Notes under the pieces: generated by a model
Told to the model about the DNA's origin: nothing
The model's input: only the letters and a program-made list of their open reading frames with translations
Databases searched by the model: none
Assembly (NCBI GenBank): GCA_944472135.2
Contig: OX235270.1
Span: forward strand, 80,485,168-80,549,167
Direction: 5' to 3'
From: Trichobilharzia regenti
Lineage: Eukaryota > Platyhelminthes > Trematoda > Strigeidida > Schistosomatidae
Length of the DNA stretch: 64,000 nt
Shown: positions 1 to 11,857 of the stretch, one piece after another
Layout of the letters: the number at the start of each line of letters is the position of its first letter
How positions within the stretch are numbered: position 1 is the stretch's first letter
Program-made: the position numbers and the translations under genes

Positions 1-165
1 CCACTTGTTGATCTAGGGACTGGAACGATCTTGATATTTTTCCATAATTCAGGTATAATACTTTTGGAAGACGATTCGTTGAAAATGTCAGTTAATGGGG
101 AACACAAGATGTTGGCACACTTCTTAAGGATAACAGCAGGAACACCATCAGGACGAAGTTAGAAA
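1..165 (-). mobile_element. LINE (CR1/jockey-like) reverse transcriptase fragment, cut by window edge
   Basis: Read on the minus strand, this stretch encodes the N-terminal part of a non-LTR reverse transcriptase: a PDGVPAVILKKC block, then SPLTDIFN, then WKNIKIVPVP. The same order occurs in the LINE at 31.8-34.6 kb (PDCVPAYVLKQC, SPLINILN, WKNIKILPVP), so both belong to related families. No disabling lesion is seen in this short piece, but it is truncated and continues beyond the window. It is a 3' or internal fragment, not a host gene. Confidence 0.8.
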
Positions 166-485
166 GTTGTGCGAGTAACTTGATATGATTATGAGCGATA
201 AACTGTGATCGAAACATCATGAGTAAATATTACTGTTTAACACTGTAAGACGTTATCAAAATAAATTTTCTCCATAATCAAATTATGCTATAATACAGTA
301 CCCAAGTTTTGTTCTTATAATAATGTTAATGTTTCTTTATATGATAATTTTTGCTATCATAACTTCAGGCTATCTTATTGTAAACGGAGGTATATTAATT
401 CTTTTCGTTAACCGCTTCTTAAAAGTTTGAAACACCCTTGTTTTGTAGTTGTTACTGCTAACTTTTGTTTCTTCTTTTCTTCCAG

Positions 486-893
486 TGGTATTTGCGATTG
501 CGGATCTCGGTAAGTTGGCATTACCTTTTTTGTCTATTTTGAAGTTTAACTTTTCTGCCTTTTCTTTTCCTACATATAGAAGATCTATCTGGTACTATGA
601 TTATAACTGTTTCTGGTCAGGATGTTATCAACTTACTCACTGATTTAAGCGATAGTGCGTTAATGCCATTCATTCACAGTAGCACATGGTGGACAGGATT
701 AATTTTTGAATTGTCAGAACTCAAGAATATGCGTGTATCACCAGAAGAAGTGATCCTTGATCGATATCATAATTTATTAGGAAAGTGGATTGATGTAGCA
801 GTTAGAGTAAGCTGGCCAAAAGAAACCGTATCATCAGATTTTGTAAATCGGAATGATCTCCAAATTGATTTAATTGGTTGGGATTCTGTATAG
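486..893 (+). CDS. 3' exons of an unidentified host gene
   Basis: Two exons are proposed. A 24-nt exon (486-509) follows a pyrimidine-rich acceptor ending in CCAG and is followed by a GTAAGT donor at 510. A second exon begins at 580 after a TACATATAG acceptor and runs to a TAG at 891-893. Joined, they read in one frame through VFAIADL, the junction EDLSGT, and then about 98 residues of ordinary soluble protein rich in Trp, Leu and acidic residues, ending DLIGWDSV. I do not recognise the family. No signal peptide, membrane segment or zinc motif is visible. Upstream exons must lie beyond the window or across the LINE fragment at 1-165. The short exon could instead be an accident, in which case coding begins within the 580-893 exon. 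Confidence 0.5.
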
Positions 894-899
894 GGATAT

Positions 900-3775
900 G
901 TTGCATTTGTTCATGTTATCTTATAAATAAGACATAAAATATATTTTTATAACTGTATTTCACGCTGTGTTTTGCCCTTCTATTTTTTTGTTCCGATGTC
1001 ATTTAAATGCTCACAGTGTAACATATTCGAAAATGTTTTCTCCAAGCATCTATTTTCGACATGTTATTTGTTTCTTCTGTGAGTATAAGCAACGCGAAAA
1101 TGATTTTAGCCTGAAAGAATACAACTAATCGCCTTGGATTTCGTTGCAATTTCTTCAACACTTACTTAATAAGCTGAAAACAGCAAAAAAGAAAATCAAA
1201 GAATAAAGTTATGATGGAATCAGTGTTATATGATTGTGAAAATCTTTTCTTACTAATGTCATAAATAAGCTGCCTCTTAGAATATAAGAGTTATAGAGTA
1301 AGGATCACAAAGATTGCTTTAATCTCAGTGAATTGTAATTACACTTAGAAGGGTATAACCAATGCCTGAAGTCTGTTGGCTTGGAATCTCTTTGTTATCC
1401 AGTCTATCAGTTTATCCCTACTTACCGTCCCATTACTAAGAATAATGCTGTTGTTAATGCTTTGACTAAATTAGTTTAGGGTTGGTAGTTTTTCTTTGAT
1501 GTGTTAACAAAATATTTAACTATTGTTCATTGGTATTTCGATGATGACTTCAAGTAGAAAACCAAGACACTCAGAGGACAGCAGACTAAACTGGGCAATA
1601 TTTATTCATTTACTACAGCTGTACTATTGCAATTGCTTAGTTAATGTGTTTAATAAGTTTACATTTAAAACACATAGTAGCTAGCAGAATCAATACAAAG
1701 TTGTTAAGATTAGTGAGTGTCAAACAAAATATAATAGAGATGTAATAAAGGCGACGAAGTGTTAATCAGTATGAGATGGTGTCGAAAGACCGAATTATTA
1801 CCAATATGAGTATGGAAATAGAAAGGTGTTATTTAGTAAGAATCAGTTCCTTCCTATCTATATCTTTGAAGCTTCGGTAATCGAAATAAAGGAACCAAAG
1901 TTTTGTATACAGTCCCATCTCCTTGATCAGTTCATGTTAAGATTATTATTTATAATCCTTCCACCCCACTTGATTCTTACCCAGTGGCACGTCTTTTGTA
2001 GCTATGCTCCATTTGAGAATAATTCGTTACTGTGGGATTTTGTCATATTACTCATACCCTTATCTGTTATTTATTCACCGTTACTGTACCTCTACTAAAT
2101 TTGGAATAAACCTCAGTGATGTTAACAACTTTAAACTCTCCTGATTACTACAGGTTTAAATGTAAAGCCAACGGACACATTCATCGAGCGAATTGTATGT
2201 CATTGTGGTTGTACAACTGTAGTAAATCGAATCACCACAAAGAGTTACTTCGATGACTCATTTATTTCCTTTTTTGCTATCTGTCGTAAAGGGGATTTCC
2301 CGTGAAATCTTTCCCAATCAGTGACTAGTGTCTTTTGAACAATCCTGTAGATTATACCGATCAAGTGGTGATAATTAATGAATAGGAATTAATTTAGTCA
2401 TTGTAATCAAAAACCGGAATAAGTTAGGAGAGAAAACCAAGTCAATTTAGTAATTAAGTGCCTGATAGTACTGTTTTATGGTTTGTTAATCGGTACACCT
2501 CTTCCTTGCTAATCTTTTTATATACACCGTATTGATCTTCCACAATATGAAAAATGTAGATAACCTACGATTTGACTGACTGCATCACCATAGTGGAGCT
2601 TTACACAAAGTGTATCAATTCAGCTTTCTACACTTCAGAAAAGCAAGCGTAAAACTGGAGAAAGGCAATGTAATCCAACTAAAATAGACAAAAATGTAGC
2701 CAAAACGAATAATTAGCTAATGATTTTGAGTAACAACCAAAAGTTTTTAACGACTGATTTCAGGCATCTCGATGAACGCTGCCAGAAAAGCTGCTACCTT
2801 GCTTTGTTCCACCACCACCCCTAACCCTCTTCCAACGTAATTCTACATCACATAATGTTGCTCGCCTAGGAAGACACTAGCTCAGCGGGCGTAATACGTC
2901 CTAACCATCTCGATTTAGGGAATTTCATCGAATTCTTTGCCCGACAGTCATGGCGAATCTCATTACTTCAACAAAACAATAAGAGGAAGTAATTTATCTG
3001 AAACGTGTAATGTGTTTGCGCAACATATTCTGGACATTCTGATCACTCACGTACTTGTCATACGGATTTATATAGAAAGCAATAGAACATGACTGATTGC
3101 AGTGTAGGCCATATGTAGGAGGTAGGAAGACATTGTAAGAAAAAAAGGGGTGAAAATATTAGACAGTAAGTTCGACCTTGGTTTTAAAATTGGACTACCA
3201 AGACAGGTTCAGAGTAATGACAAATAATTTTCTAACACATGGAACAGGTGTACACCTTTTATGGCTAAGGCTTTAACGAGTTTGAAGATGAGCATTTCCG
3301 ATGAGTAGATGCGTTGATATGACGATTTCATTAGTATCACTATTGACTGATGTGTTTACTTCTTGCGTTTAAAATCTGGCTGCAGCAGATTCGATTAATT
3401 GAGAAGTATCGCTTATTGTAGGTTTTCGAAAAAATTGCAGTTAGCTGTTATCATTGTTATAGTGACTGAACAAACTTTTGAGTGAACATCCATGATATTG
3501 GAGTTATTGGGTTAATAGTCTGGAAGTCGGGATACATCCAGGTTTTTAACTCTCTTGCTCTCATCAACATTATATTTTTATGGCCTTGATAAAATTCGTG
3601 TTTCTTCTTAAGTTTGTAATTTTTCCCTCGATTCCGTAATGAAAAACCTCATGAATGTTCGGAGCTAGAGTATGCGTGTAGTCTTTCGATAAGCAGTAAT
3701 CAGTTCAACTTAAATGTGAAAACGAAACACGTAGATCAGCGAAGAGACTGTTTTCGGCGAATTCATATTCTTAGC
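900..3775. other. Unassigned AT-rich intergenic or intronic sequence
   Basis: Only short chance ORFs are present, the longest about 90 codons at 1826-2098 with low-complexity hydrophobic content. No RNA gene, repeat terminus or transposon protein was recognised on either strand. Confidence 0.5.
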
Positions 3776-3932
3776 AGTACAATCGGAAATATATATATGT
3801 TATTTTGAATGTATGTGTACATTAAGTTTGTCAAACAAAATTACAATTGGTTAAGGTTATTTTTAACTAAACAGGTGAAGATTGGTAATACAAGTCAAGA
3901 AAATTAGGTGTTAATGAAATTAGGGTAGCAAC

Positions 3933-4121
3933 TGTGCGTCGGTGGCACAGTGGTTAGGACTCTCGCCGACCACGCACATGGTCCGGGGTTCGAGCCCGCG
4001 CCGACGCACACCTGATATCTATGGTCGGCCTGCAAAATTTGGGCTACCGATATCCATGCTGAAAATTCTATACTTGTACCAAAAATACAGTGTGGAATCA
4101 AGCTGTAAATCAAAAAAAAAA
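3933..4121 (+). mobile_element. tRNA-derived SINE, copy 1
   Basis: The first 75 bases resemble a tRNA gene, with an A-box-like TGGCACAGTGGTTAGGA and a perfect-type B box GGTTCGAGCCC. The first seven bases, GTCGGTG (from 3939), can pair with CGCCGAC at the end of the head. A body of about 100 bases follows and ends in an A-rich tail near 4112-4121. It splits the PLE 3' region: the uninterrupted inverted arm at 5320-5345 lacks it. A second copy with the same body lies at 42266-42463 on the minus strand. It is an RNA polymerase III type non-autonomous element, not a functional tRNA. Confidence 0.75.
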
Positions 4122-4164
4122 CAAAGGTGATGAGTCGTCACAAACAGTTGTCAAAAGAAGTTAT

Positions 4165-4639
4165 TGATATGTATCCACATATATATATTTATGTGTGTGT
4201 GTATGTTGATCTCTCTTTCTGTTTGCTCGCTTAGTCTGTGACCATTTCACTTGTATGAACCTGTCTCCTTTAACAATGTATATTCCCCTTATATTATATA
4301 TAATATGAGTGTTTGTTGACAGTCCGTTGCTTAGTGACATATATCCATATATGGTGGTTGTTGACATGTCTGCTATATTTTGCTATATATACATATATTT
4401 CGTTCTCACAATTTGTGTGACTGACTTACTGACCACTTTGGTGTGATACCACTTTTGCATTCTCCTTGTGTTTGGAAATAGAAGTATCATCGCAAACCTA
4501 GTGGTCTTCTGATTTCCTCCTTCTTGCGTCAGGACTATTAGTTTCTCGACCAGTCCATAACAATAATTTGTCGACGAGTACATAACAATTTGGCGACGGG
4601 GAAAACTACTATTAACCACTCAGCAGCAGCAACATAACA
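4165..4639. mobile_element. Solo LTR (475 bp) with 5-bp target duplication
   Basis: An insertion beginning TGATATGT and ending ACATAACA (imperfect inverted termini, TG...CA) is bracketed by GTTAT at 4160-4164 and 4640-4644. The inverted PLE arm at 5275-5300 shows the empty site with a single GTTAT. These are the marks of an LTR left by recombination between two LTRs. Family and orientation are not determined; a 5-bp duplication fits Ty3/Gypsy or BEL/Pao. A PBS-like TGGCGACGGGG inside it is noted but not interpreted. Confidence 0.7.
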
Positions 4640-5099
4640 GTTATGTAATAATAATATGAATAGTTCGATGAGTCAGTTCCACTCAGGATGCACATAAAAA
4701 GAAAGTGGATAATACGAAATTACGTAGGAGTTTTGAATGAATACAAGAATTCTAAGCAATTAAAAAACAAGCAAAGAAACAAAATTAAGTCATCAAAATC
4801 AAAACAAAAAAAGCTCAAAACAAATCAAAACATTGTTACCAGTACAGTAGAAGTGGTTGAGTAATTCCCTTTTGTATGCACAGCTCCGGTTTTTCTATGT
4901 GAATGGCCAGAGCTTCAGCGATACAAAGAAGACGAAACCGTATTGCCTTTGATGGGTTATTCTTGACTCTGTAGATTACTTTGAAGGAGGCGTTTGTTGA
5001 AATGGAATGATTAGTGTTAACCAAGTGTTCAATTATCGCACTCCTTAGTGCACCACTATTGCCTTTTCGCAACCATGCTGGATAGTGTTCTTGAATCCT

Positions 5100-5475
5100 C
5101 TTGTTTTGATTTCATTTGAGTTTTTTTTATTTTGATGACTTAATTTTGTTTCTTTGCCTGTTCTTTAATTGCTTCGAATTCTTGTATTCATTCAAAACTC
5201 TTATGTAATTTCGTATTATCTACTTTGTTTCTATGTGCATCCTGAGTAAAACTGACTCATCAAGCTATTCATATTATTATTACATAACTTCTTTTGACAA
5301 CTGTTTGTGACGACTCATCACCTTTGTTACTACCCTAATTTCATTAACACCTAATTTTCTTGACTTGTATTACCAATCTTCATCTGTTTAGCTAAAATAA
5401 CCATAACCAATTGTGATTTGTTTGACAAATTTAATGTACACATACATGCAGGACAACATATATTTCCAATTGTAC
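5100..5475 (+). repeat. Inverted arm of the PLE 3' region
   Basis: This segment is the reverse complement of the non-coding 3' region of the minus-strand PLE (4835 down to 3778), without the SINE and solo LTR. Two PLE 3' ends therefore sit head to head around 5100. It serves as the empty-site reference for both insertions in the other arm. Confidence 0.75.
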
Positions 5476-5479
5476 AAAT

Positions 5480-6925
5480 TAAATGTAACAAGTACATCAT
5501 TGTCATCTTACGCAGTTAAATGACGATATTGTGAGCCTGATCAATGAACGTAGATCAATACCCAGAACGTTGGTTGTCATCCAGAGACAAATTTATAAAC
5601 ATTAATAGTAATAAAATAATGATAGCTAGTGCCACATCATTTTACAGAAGTTTCTCCTGCCGTGAGTAAATAAAAGTGGTTATTTGTTCAAAAAAATTTA
5701 GCCAAGAATTCATACACCATTACATCTGAAGTTTAAATCTTAAGTTCTCCGTCAATTTCTACTAAGAATTGTGTTGAATACCGAAAAAAGGATGGTGTTA
5801 GATGTTAAAAGGCATAAATAGGAAGAAAGCCAACCGTGAGGTCAATCCCTTGTTTATCCTCACTTGTGATGATCCATAACCGTGTAGTGCACTTTACAGT
5901 CCCCCCATGTAAGCCTGCTGACAGTAAGACCCTTAATTATCACTCAATTCCACAAAATTAGAAGCGGTCAAACTGTAAAAGGTTTTTTGCGACATGATCC
6001 ATAGGCAAAATCAACTTTGGATACGTGTTTACGCTGCCATTGGTTTTTTTCAGCTATTTTGTAGAATATTTTCTGTGGTCAGCCATTATCATACTTAGAC
6101 GTATGCTAATATCAAGTTGTTAGGGAGATTTCAACCTCTTGGAGGATTTGGAGAAATCTGCTGCAATAATAATTGAAGCATATAATTAGTTGATAATAAG
6201 ACGTGAAATTATAAGTTAGCATGTGTATCTGCTTCAAACTCATCAGTTATTGTCGTTGACATATATGTCCTGTGAGTCGATATATTGAAGCTGTCATCTC
6301 TGCTAATTTTTGCCAGGATTTAGAAGATACGAGAATTTAATCTGTTCGCCCTAGCACATCGGAGACTACTTATAAAATAGAATGAAAATTACGTTGAACG
6401 TTGAATGTTTAAGATGCGAACGAAATAATTTACTTTAATTTCAAAAATATTTTCACTACTGATTGACCCTTTTAGGCAGAGCTCTGGAGAACTATCTTAT
6501 TTTAGCATTTGGATGAGTTGTGAGAATACACAACCAAATAGAGTAACCACGTACTTCAATTTCCATTGAATCACTACATGCAGTTTCTAAAACTTTATCG
6601 TCTACAGCTTTCAGGCATTAATTCTAGCCTCCGAAATAATAGAGTAGATTTGTAGCTGAATTGGATGATATTGAATTAGTTGTGTTCTCTAAGCTGGTTG
6701 ATTTAACTGAGAAGCTTTCATCGTCCTTCTAGACAACATCTTCAATGCAAGTTTTAGTATAAAACAGATTTATTTTGATTCTCCATGAGTGATATAATCG
6801 TATCTTCTGACAACCACTGTCGTGACTGGTTGTTAATTTACGTCACTATTTATCATTTTTATTGACTTGGAATTCAGAATTTTTTGTCATGTGATTTGCT
6901 TTTTATGAGCCAATTTGGCTGTAGA
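5480..6925. other. Unassigned AT-rich sequence
   Basis: Nothing recognised: no ORF of note, no tRNA-like head and no transposon motif on either strand. Confidence 0.5.
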
Positions 6926-6930
6926 AAGAC

Positions 6931-7119
6931 ATGCAAGTGGATAGTTATGGACACCGATTTGATTGGGATAATGTAGAAGTGAAAAAAAAAACAACAAGAA
7001 ACACCAAAAATGCCAGGGAATTCCTAGAAGCCTGGTACTCAAGTGAATTAGCAGTTGACAGACATATTATTATAGACCAGCTCAGAACTAATTCTATTAT
7101 TCTAGCTTCATCAGCCTGA
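6931..7119 (+). mobile_element. PLE GIY-YIG C-terminal fragment, second subfamily
   Basis: The reading frame contains GHRFDWDNVEV, then NAREFLEAWYSS, then AVDRHIIIDQL. In PLE endonucleases a TGH.FDWD block, a REFLEAWYS block and an .NRHI.L block occur in this order at the C-terminus. The fragment ends at a TGA at 7117-7119. It differs from the FKVIYR-type PLEs elsewhere in the window. No reverse transcriptase is adjacent, so it is an isolated 3' fragment. Confidence 0.6.
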
Positions 7120-7339
7120 CTTGCCAGAGTTTTTACTTTGAACCTCAGAACGTTAGTCTCACTGTTCAACATCCTTGTAGAGCATCGAGCTAGTAGTCCG
7201 AATGGCAGTGATTCGAAACCTACGCAGATTCAGATTTTTTTTTCACCCATTATAGCAATATTTTTCTGCCAGCCTAACTCTATCCTAAATTCTCTTATTA
7301 TCGAATACTATCTAATCTGTTGGTTTGATTTTCGGTGAT

Positions 7340-8250
7340 TTTCTATCTAGTGTTAGTCTATGATAAGAAATATCACGGAAACAGTTAATTTCCCACAAAA
7401 CACTAAGAGAAATTTCCAAGAATTAGTTGAATAACTTTTGAATGTATCTACCTTTTCTTTGAAAGATTCTCGCATAACTGTTACTTTTCCCGACCATAAT
7501 TTCATTATCGTATCTGTCAACGTAACAGATTGCCTATCTAGACCCATCCCCAAATAAATTCCAGAACGTTTTGTACTACTACAAAATACATTAGTAGCAT
7601 GTGAAAAGTGACTCAATTTTCTCTCTAGAGCACGATGCCTAGATTATCTTCCAGACGTCTCGACATAATCTTGAAGCATACTGCAGTGAACACTGACACG
7701 GTTTTTGTATTTGTGCGACTGTGATCATGCATCGGTCCAAAAGTAAGTGACATATTGCTAACTGATTCACGGAAGATGATCCATATTTTAAATTCAAATT
7801 TCAATCTTATTAAACCATAAGCATCAAATGAAAAAGTATATCACTTTCGGTGCAACCCGTTTACTACTCAAAATGATTAAAAGGTCAGTGTATATCAGCA
7901 ATATGGAAGTCTTCACTGAATATGAGACATATTTCTTTAAAGCATTTCAGAGTTTTCCAGGTTAATAGAGAATGCAGGGACTTCACACAAGTTTATTTAT
8001 CCCTCATCAGCATTTTGAGATTGGCCATTTCACTGGGGACATAAAAACGGCCTCACTTGTGTCATTATGATTCACTAGATACCTAGTAAATGTACGAAAT
8101 TTATTTTCAGGAATTAATTTATTATTATGATAAAAAATTAAAACAGTGATTCATGAACAAAGAATATTCTTCTCGATAACTTCTCCAGGTTATTCAGTTA
8201 TTTATCCATATTAAGTAGTTCTCCATTTGTGTGAAAGGTAAACTAAGTAA
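7340..8250. other. Unassigned sequence between PLE fragments
   Basis: An 87-codon minus-strand ORF at 7353-7616 has no recognisable motif and is treated as chance. Nothing else was supported. Confidence 0.4.
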
Positions 8251-8261
8251 TTGCTACATGG

Positions 8262-8417
8262 TTTCTTTCGCTAGTTTTTGTCCGATTGAGGTATATAATG
8301 TTGTAACGTCGAAGGATATCATTATTTCTTGTTCATCTATTTGGATGCCTCTGATTTTCTCTAGGAATTGGATAGCAGAGTTGATGGAGTGATCACCTAG
8401 TAGGGTGATGAAAGCTC
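8262..8417 (-). mobile_element. PLE reverse transcriptase fragment (motif A)
   Basis: Minus-strand translation gives HSINSAIQFLEKI, then DEQEIMISFDVTTLYTSI, then QKLAKET. The SFDVT.LYTSI core is RT motif A of PLEs with its catalytic aspartate intact. The frame is lost at both ends. The neighbouring PLE N-terminal fragment (8496-8790) runs the other way, so they come from different copies or from an inversion. Confidence 0.75.
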
Positions 8418-8495
8418 CGTAAATCAACTATCCAGCTCAGAGAACAGAACCACATCAAAATCATCCGCCTGAGCTACTAATCTTCTTTATCATAT

Positions 8496-8790
8496 CTAAA
8501 TCATACGGGCGGGACACGCTTCTCTCTGTTCGAACGTGGGATGACTTCGCCAAAAGTCAAGCATCCACCAGAGAACAATTATTCTTTCTCCATGAGTGTC
8601 TTCATCATCAAATCCTACCGACCAGTGTAATGATACAAACCACCAGTCAACTGCCCGATGGGATGGAAGTTGGCCGAACAATCTGGAAGACGAATGGTGA
8701 AATTAATGATTACAGACGCACATTATCGGATCAACAAATATCAACAAATAATAGATGTCCAAAAAGCAAAATTAGAGAAAACCCTCAACC
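8496..8790 (+). mobile_element. PLE N-terminal domain fragment
   Basis: The + strand frame reads DTLLSVRTWDDFAKSQASTR, then EQLFFLHECLHHQILPTSV, then IWKTNGEIND and DYRRTLSDQQISTN. The FL.EC..H.ILPTS block matches the conserved N-terminal segment of PLE polyproteins. The rest is degraded. It ends just before a TA microsatellite. Confidence 0.55.
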
Positions 8791-8839
8791 AAGAACACTG
8801 CCAACGCTGATCACCGCAATTACAATTTTACTTCCTTTC

Positions 8840-8841
<2 letters not shown>

Positions 8842-8878
<37 letters not shown>
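8842..8878. repeat. (TA)n microsatellite
   Basis: About 18 uninterrupted AT units. Confidence 0.95.
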
Positions 8879-8879
<1 letters not shown>

Positions 8880-8884
8880 TGTGA

Positions 8885-9960
8885 ACTGCTTTGCAGATTA
8901 CATAATTTGTTTTATCGCATGGTATTGAATTATGATTATAAGTTGTTTAAGTAGTATTACGTAACCTAAAAACACTAAGTGATGAAGAATTAAATTATCC
9001 AGTTCATATGTTTATATAAAAGCGACAATTTATCAGCCGTGAAAACGGTTTTCATGATATACATACATATCGGTGATCAATTGTTCTGTATCCTAGTATA
9101 AGTTAAATATAAGCTTGTAAGCGTAATACAAATTTTTGTGTGAACAGTGATCACTTAAACACATTAGCAAACAGAGCTGTAAACAAAGAGAGACTATTAA
9201 TCAGGCCAGTTGAATCTTATCGTTTAAATAACCAAAAGTTATAACAGGCCACTGCCGAAGTAAACGTAAATTGTTTGCTTTCAAAAAACCACAGGCTTGA
9301 AAACCAACTAGGGATTCTAATTAGGCGTAATTTACAAACAGCACTACCTCATGCTTCCGTAGTACTCCATCGAAACTCATAAGAGAGATTGGCTCTTTGT
9401 TCTCCGTGCCATATATCCACAGTGTAAACTTTTTTGAAAGTGATGATTATTGCCGTTGCTAATCAAATATGTTACTTCCATCCAACTATGTTACAGTGTC
9501 TCCACATTTCTCGTGTTAAATTCATCCAACTTTTGTCACTCTTTCAAAATATGAAGGTGCCTGAAAGTAAAACACTTTATTAAAAAGGTGGTTATTAAAT
9601 TTCAAACAGTCTGTTCGTCCGATGCTAGATGTTTGCAGTCAGTTAGTACGAAGGACTGAACCTACACTTCCTGCTTGCTGGCACTAGTCAGTAAGGCATA
9701 TTTGCAATATTGAAAGAACTCATGTCCATTCTGAGATATGAAGCCGCATCACTCAGTGCTTGAAGTTACAGATGTTACAACTGAGCTATTTCTACTTGTG
9801 ATTGATCTCCTGTAGGAATGTAGTGCATAATTTATGGTTAGTCACTAGGTAGGAACCAATGCATGTAGTCTTTGTTTTTGGTGCAGATTGAGTTATATCA
9901 GTTTACATATCACGAAAACATGACGAGAATTTCAGACACTCTGTGTTATAAGAGTGCACT
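8885..9960. other. Unassigned AT-rich sequence
   Basis: No gene, RNA or repeat recognised. Confidence 0.5.
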
Positions 9961-9965
9961 CAGGG

Positions 9966-10031
9966 GGAGCTACGACTCACTGGTCTAGATGCTCGACTGT
10001 CAGTCATCGTACCACTGGTTCAACCCCCCAC
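9966..10031 (+). mobile_element. Possible tRNA-like SINE head
   Basis: TGGTCTAGATGC (A-box-like, about 9980) is followed 37 bases later by GGTTCAACCCC (B-box-like, about 10018), a spacing usual for RNA polymerase III internal promoters. The acceptor stem does not pair well, so a functional tRNA is unlikely. No A-rich tail was located and no second copy was seen. Confidence 0.4.
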
Positions 10032-10039
10032 CCATGTAA

Positions 10040-11035
10040 TGAGGTTTAGACAGCCAGATAGTATGGCTAGTCCTCATACAATAGCAGTGGCTAATTGCAA
10101 GAAAAATGCAAGTGATTGTTCAATAACATATTTCATTTTTTCAGTTAGTAAAAAACAATACATCCTGGCTTATACTAGAATGAATCCTTCGACGATGATA
10201 CCACTCTTAGCAAGGATTTAAATATTCCGATAATATGAAAGCCATAGACAGCTCTGATTCCAAGACACTTACTCGAGACTAATCTTTTTCTTGTGTCAAA
10301 GTCATTACACATCAGAAGTTAAAGGAAAGTGTCGACAAAGAACTTGAACAGATTTCTACATCAGTAGTAATGGTTTTAATAAATAACTCATTCAAACAAT
10401 ACCATCTGACAATCACGTCAAGTAAGGACTAATCGTGAATCAAACGATATTGTTGGACCTAATAGCGATTTACTAGAAAGCCTACAAAAATGTTAAGCAA
10501 TTTTTTATCAAAACTTATGCAGTTTAATCTCAATGCTTACAACTATTGATTCTATACAATAAAATATCTGAGATATCTATGATAAGGAAGTGATTGTCAG
10601 CAAGTGTGAAACATTACAGCGTCTAAATTCTCATAGCATCACAAAAACAATATATTTTGTGTACTGCGAGATACCGAATCATTAGAAAATTATGACATAT
10701 TTAAAAAAATGATTTATAACTAAAAGTGTATTCAAAGACATGTTTGATTAAATGCATACTGGAAGAAGAGAAAAAACAAATAAACACAGTAGTTCAGTGG
10801 AAGTTATTACCAACGTACAATCACATTTATGAACAATTTTTGTACGAAAGAAGTAAAGTGTCAAATCATATTTCCTAGTTTTGATCAATACATAAGAAAA
10901 GTTCTATAAGTGTCTTAGAACTGCCTAATTAGATAATCAATTTAATGAATGAGTTATAATCACCATTCTCATAGGTGGAGAAAACTAATTAGTCAGTTTC
11001 ATTAACTATCAGAGCATCCTAATTGATGTTGATGA
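10040..11035. other. Unassigned AT-rich sequence
   Basis: A 60-codon ORF at 10039-10221 has no motif. Nothing else supported. Confidence 0.5.
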
Positions 11036-11039
11036 TGAT

Positions 11040-11857
11040 AAAAGTGTCACCGACGTACCTTTTGTACAGAGAGAATTTTGAACTGTCGGTTTCAGCGAAC
11101 CATTTTCCATACTTGCCATCGAAATATCTGTAAGTAACGGGCCAAAAGGTGAACCCATCGGCACTCCATCTTGCTATCTGTAAATAGTACTATCGAATGT
11201 GAATTGGACTTTCAGAGTGCATCTAAGTAGAAGTTCTTTTAACTTGGGTGTAGGTATTCCGATATTCAAGTCGTTGTCTTCCAAGTAATCGCATAAGAAG
11301 CAAATCGGGCCATTTATTAAGGGAGATTCAACATCGAGTGATATCATCCGGTTGTCGCCCACTTTCACCTCTTTGATACAGTCGACGAATTGAAAGGTGT
11401 CTCGGAATAGGTATTTTGAAATTTGTTCTCAAACAGGCTGTAGGAGTTCTACCAGCCGTTTTGCAGTTGGATGATATGGAGATCCGGGCATGTCCAAAAT
11501 AGAACGCAACGGAAATCCCTGTTTGTGAGTTTTTGGGTAATCCATATAGTCGGGGTATTATCGAACCATTTGGTCGAAAGCACTAATAGACTTTTCCAGA
11601 GATTTGGTCACTTTTTAGCTTTCTCAATATCCCAGTGAGTTGTATTTCTGTTTTGTCTTTCTCTTTGTCAGGTGCAGCGAACTTGTTGTCTGAAAGAATT
11701 CTTAGAATTTTATTAGTATAGTCCTTTCTACCCATTAGGACTAGACCAGCACCTTTATCAGGGCGTGCGATCAGCAATTCCTTGTTACACCTCAGTTGTT
11801 CGAACTGTTCTTTAGTCAACAGATTATTGCAGTTAGACTTCGCATTGAGCTACTGAT
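11040..11857 (-). mobile_element. PLE reverse transcriptase pseudogene
   Basis: From 11857 downward the minus strand reads LLTKEQFEQLRCNKELLIA, RPDKGAGLVLMGRKDYTNKI, SLDVESPL, TPKLKELLLRCTLKVQFTF, DGVPMGSPFGPLLTDISMA and, near 11050, LYKRYVGDTFII. These are the PLE finger region, motif A, the Q.DGV.MGSPLGPLLA motif B and the catalytic YVDD box. The last has a mutated aspartate (YVGD). Frame changes and stops separate the blocks, so the copy is inactive. The 3' endonuclease half is not in the same orientation nearby. Confidence 0.85.

Larger units (their letters stand above)
3778..5095 (-). mobile_element. Penelope-like element, 3' part with GIY-YIG endonuclease
   Basis: Minus-strand reading from about 5095 to 4836 gives the C-terminal half of a PLE endonuclease: an EHYPAWLRKG block, SAIIEHL, then FKVIYRV, AEALAIHIEKPELCIQK and a terminal PLLLYW before the stop. 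The related copies at 12.1 and 15.1 kb share this order. The non-coding 3' region continues to about 3778 and is interrupted by a SINE (3933-4121) and a solo LTR (4165-4639). Its sequence is repeated in inverted orientation at 5100-5475. The reverse transcriptase half is absent, so the copy is dead. Confidence 0.8.

Noticed and set aside
3942..4016. Functional tRNA gene
   Set aside because: A and B boxes are present, but the D and anticodon arms do not fold well, and the same unit with an A-rich tail recurs at 42 kb, so it is a SINE head.
4123..4147. Hammerhead-like GTGATGAGTC ... CACAAAC in the PLE arm
   Set aside because: The first core base and the GAAA box do not match, and it is on the wrong strand for the PLE's own RNA.
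4165..4639. LTR plus primer-binding site (TGGCGACGGGG) marking an internal region
   Set aside because: The duplication and terminal inverted repeats enclose the motif, so it lies within the solo LTR and not after it.
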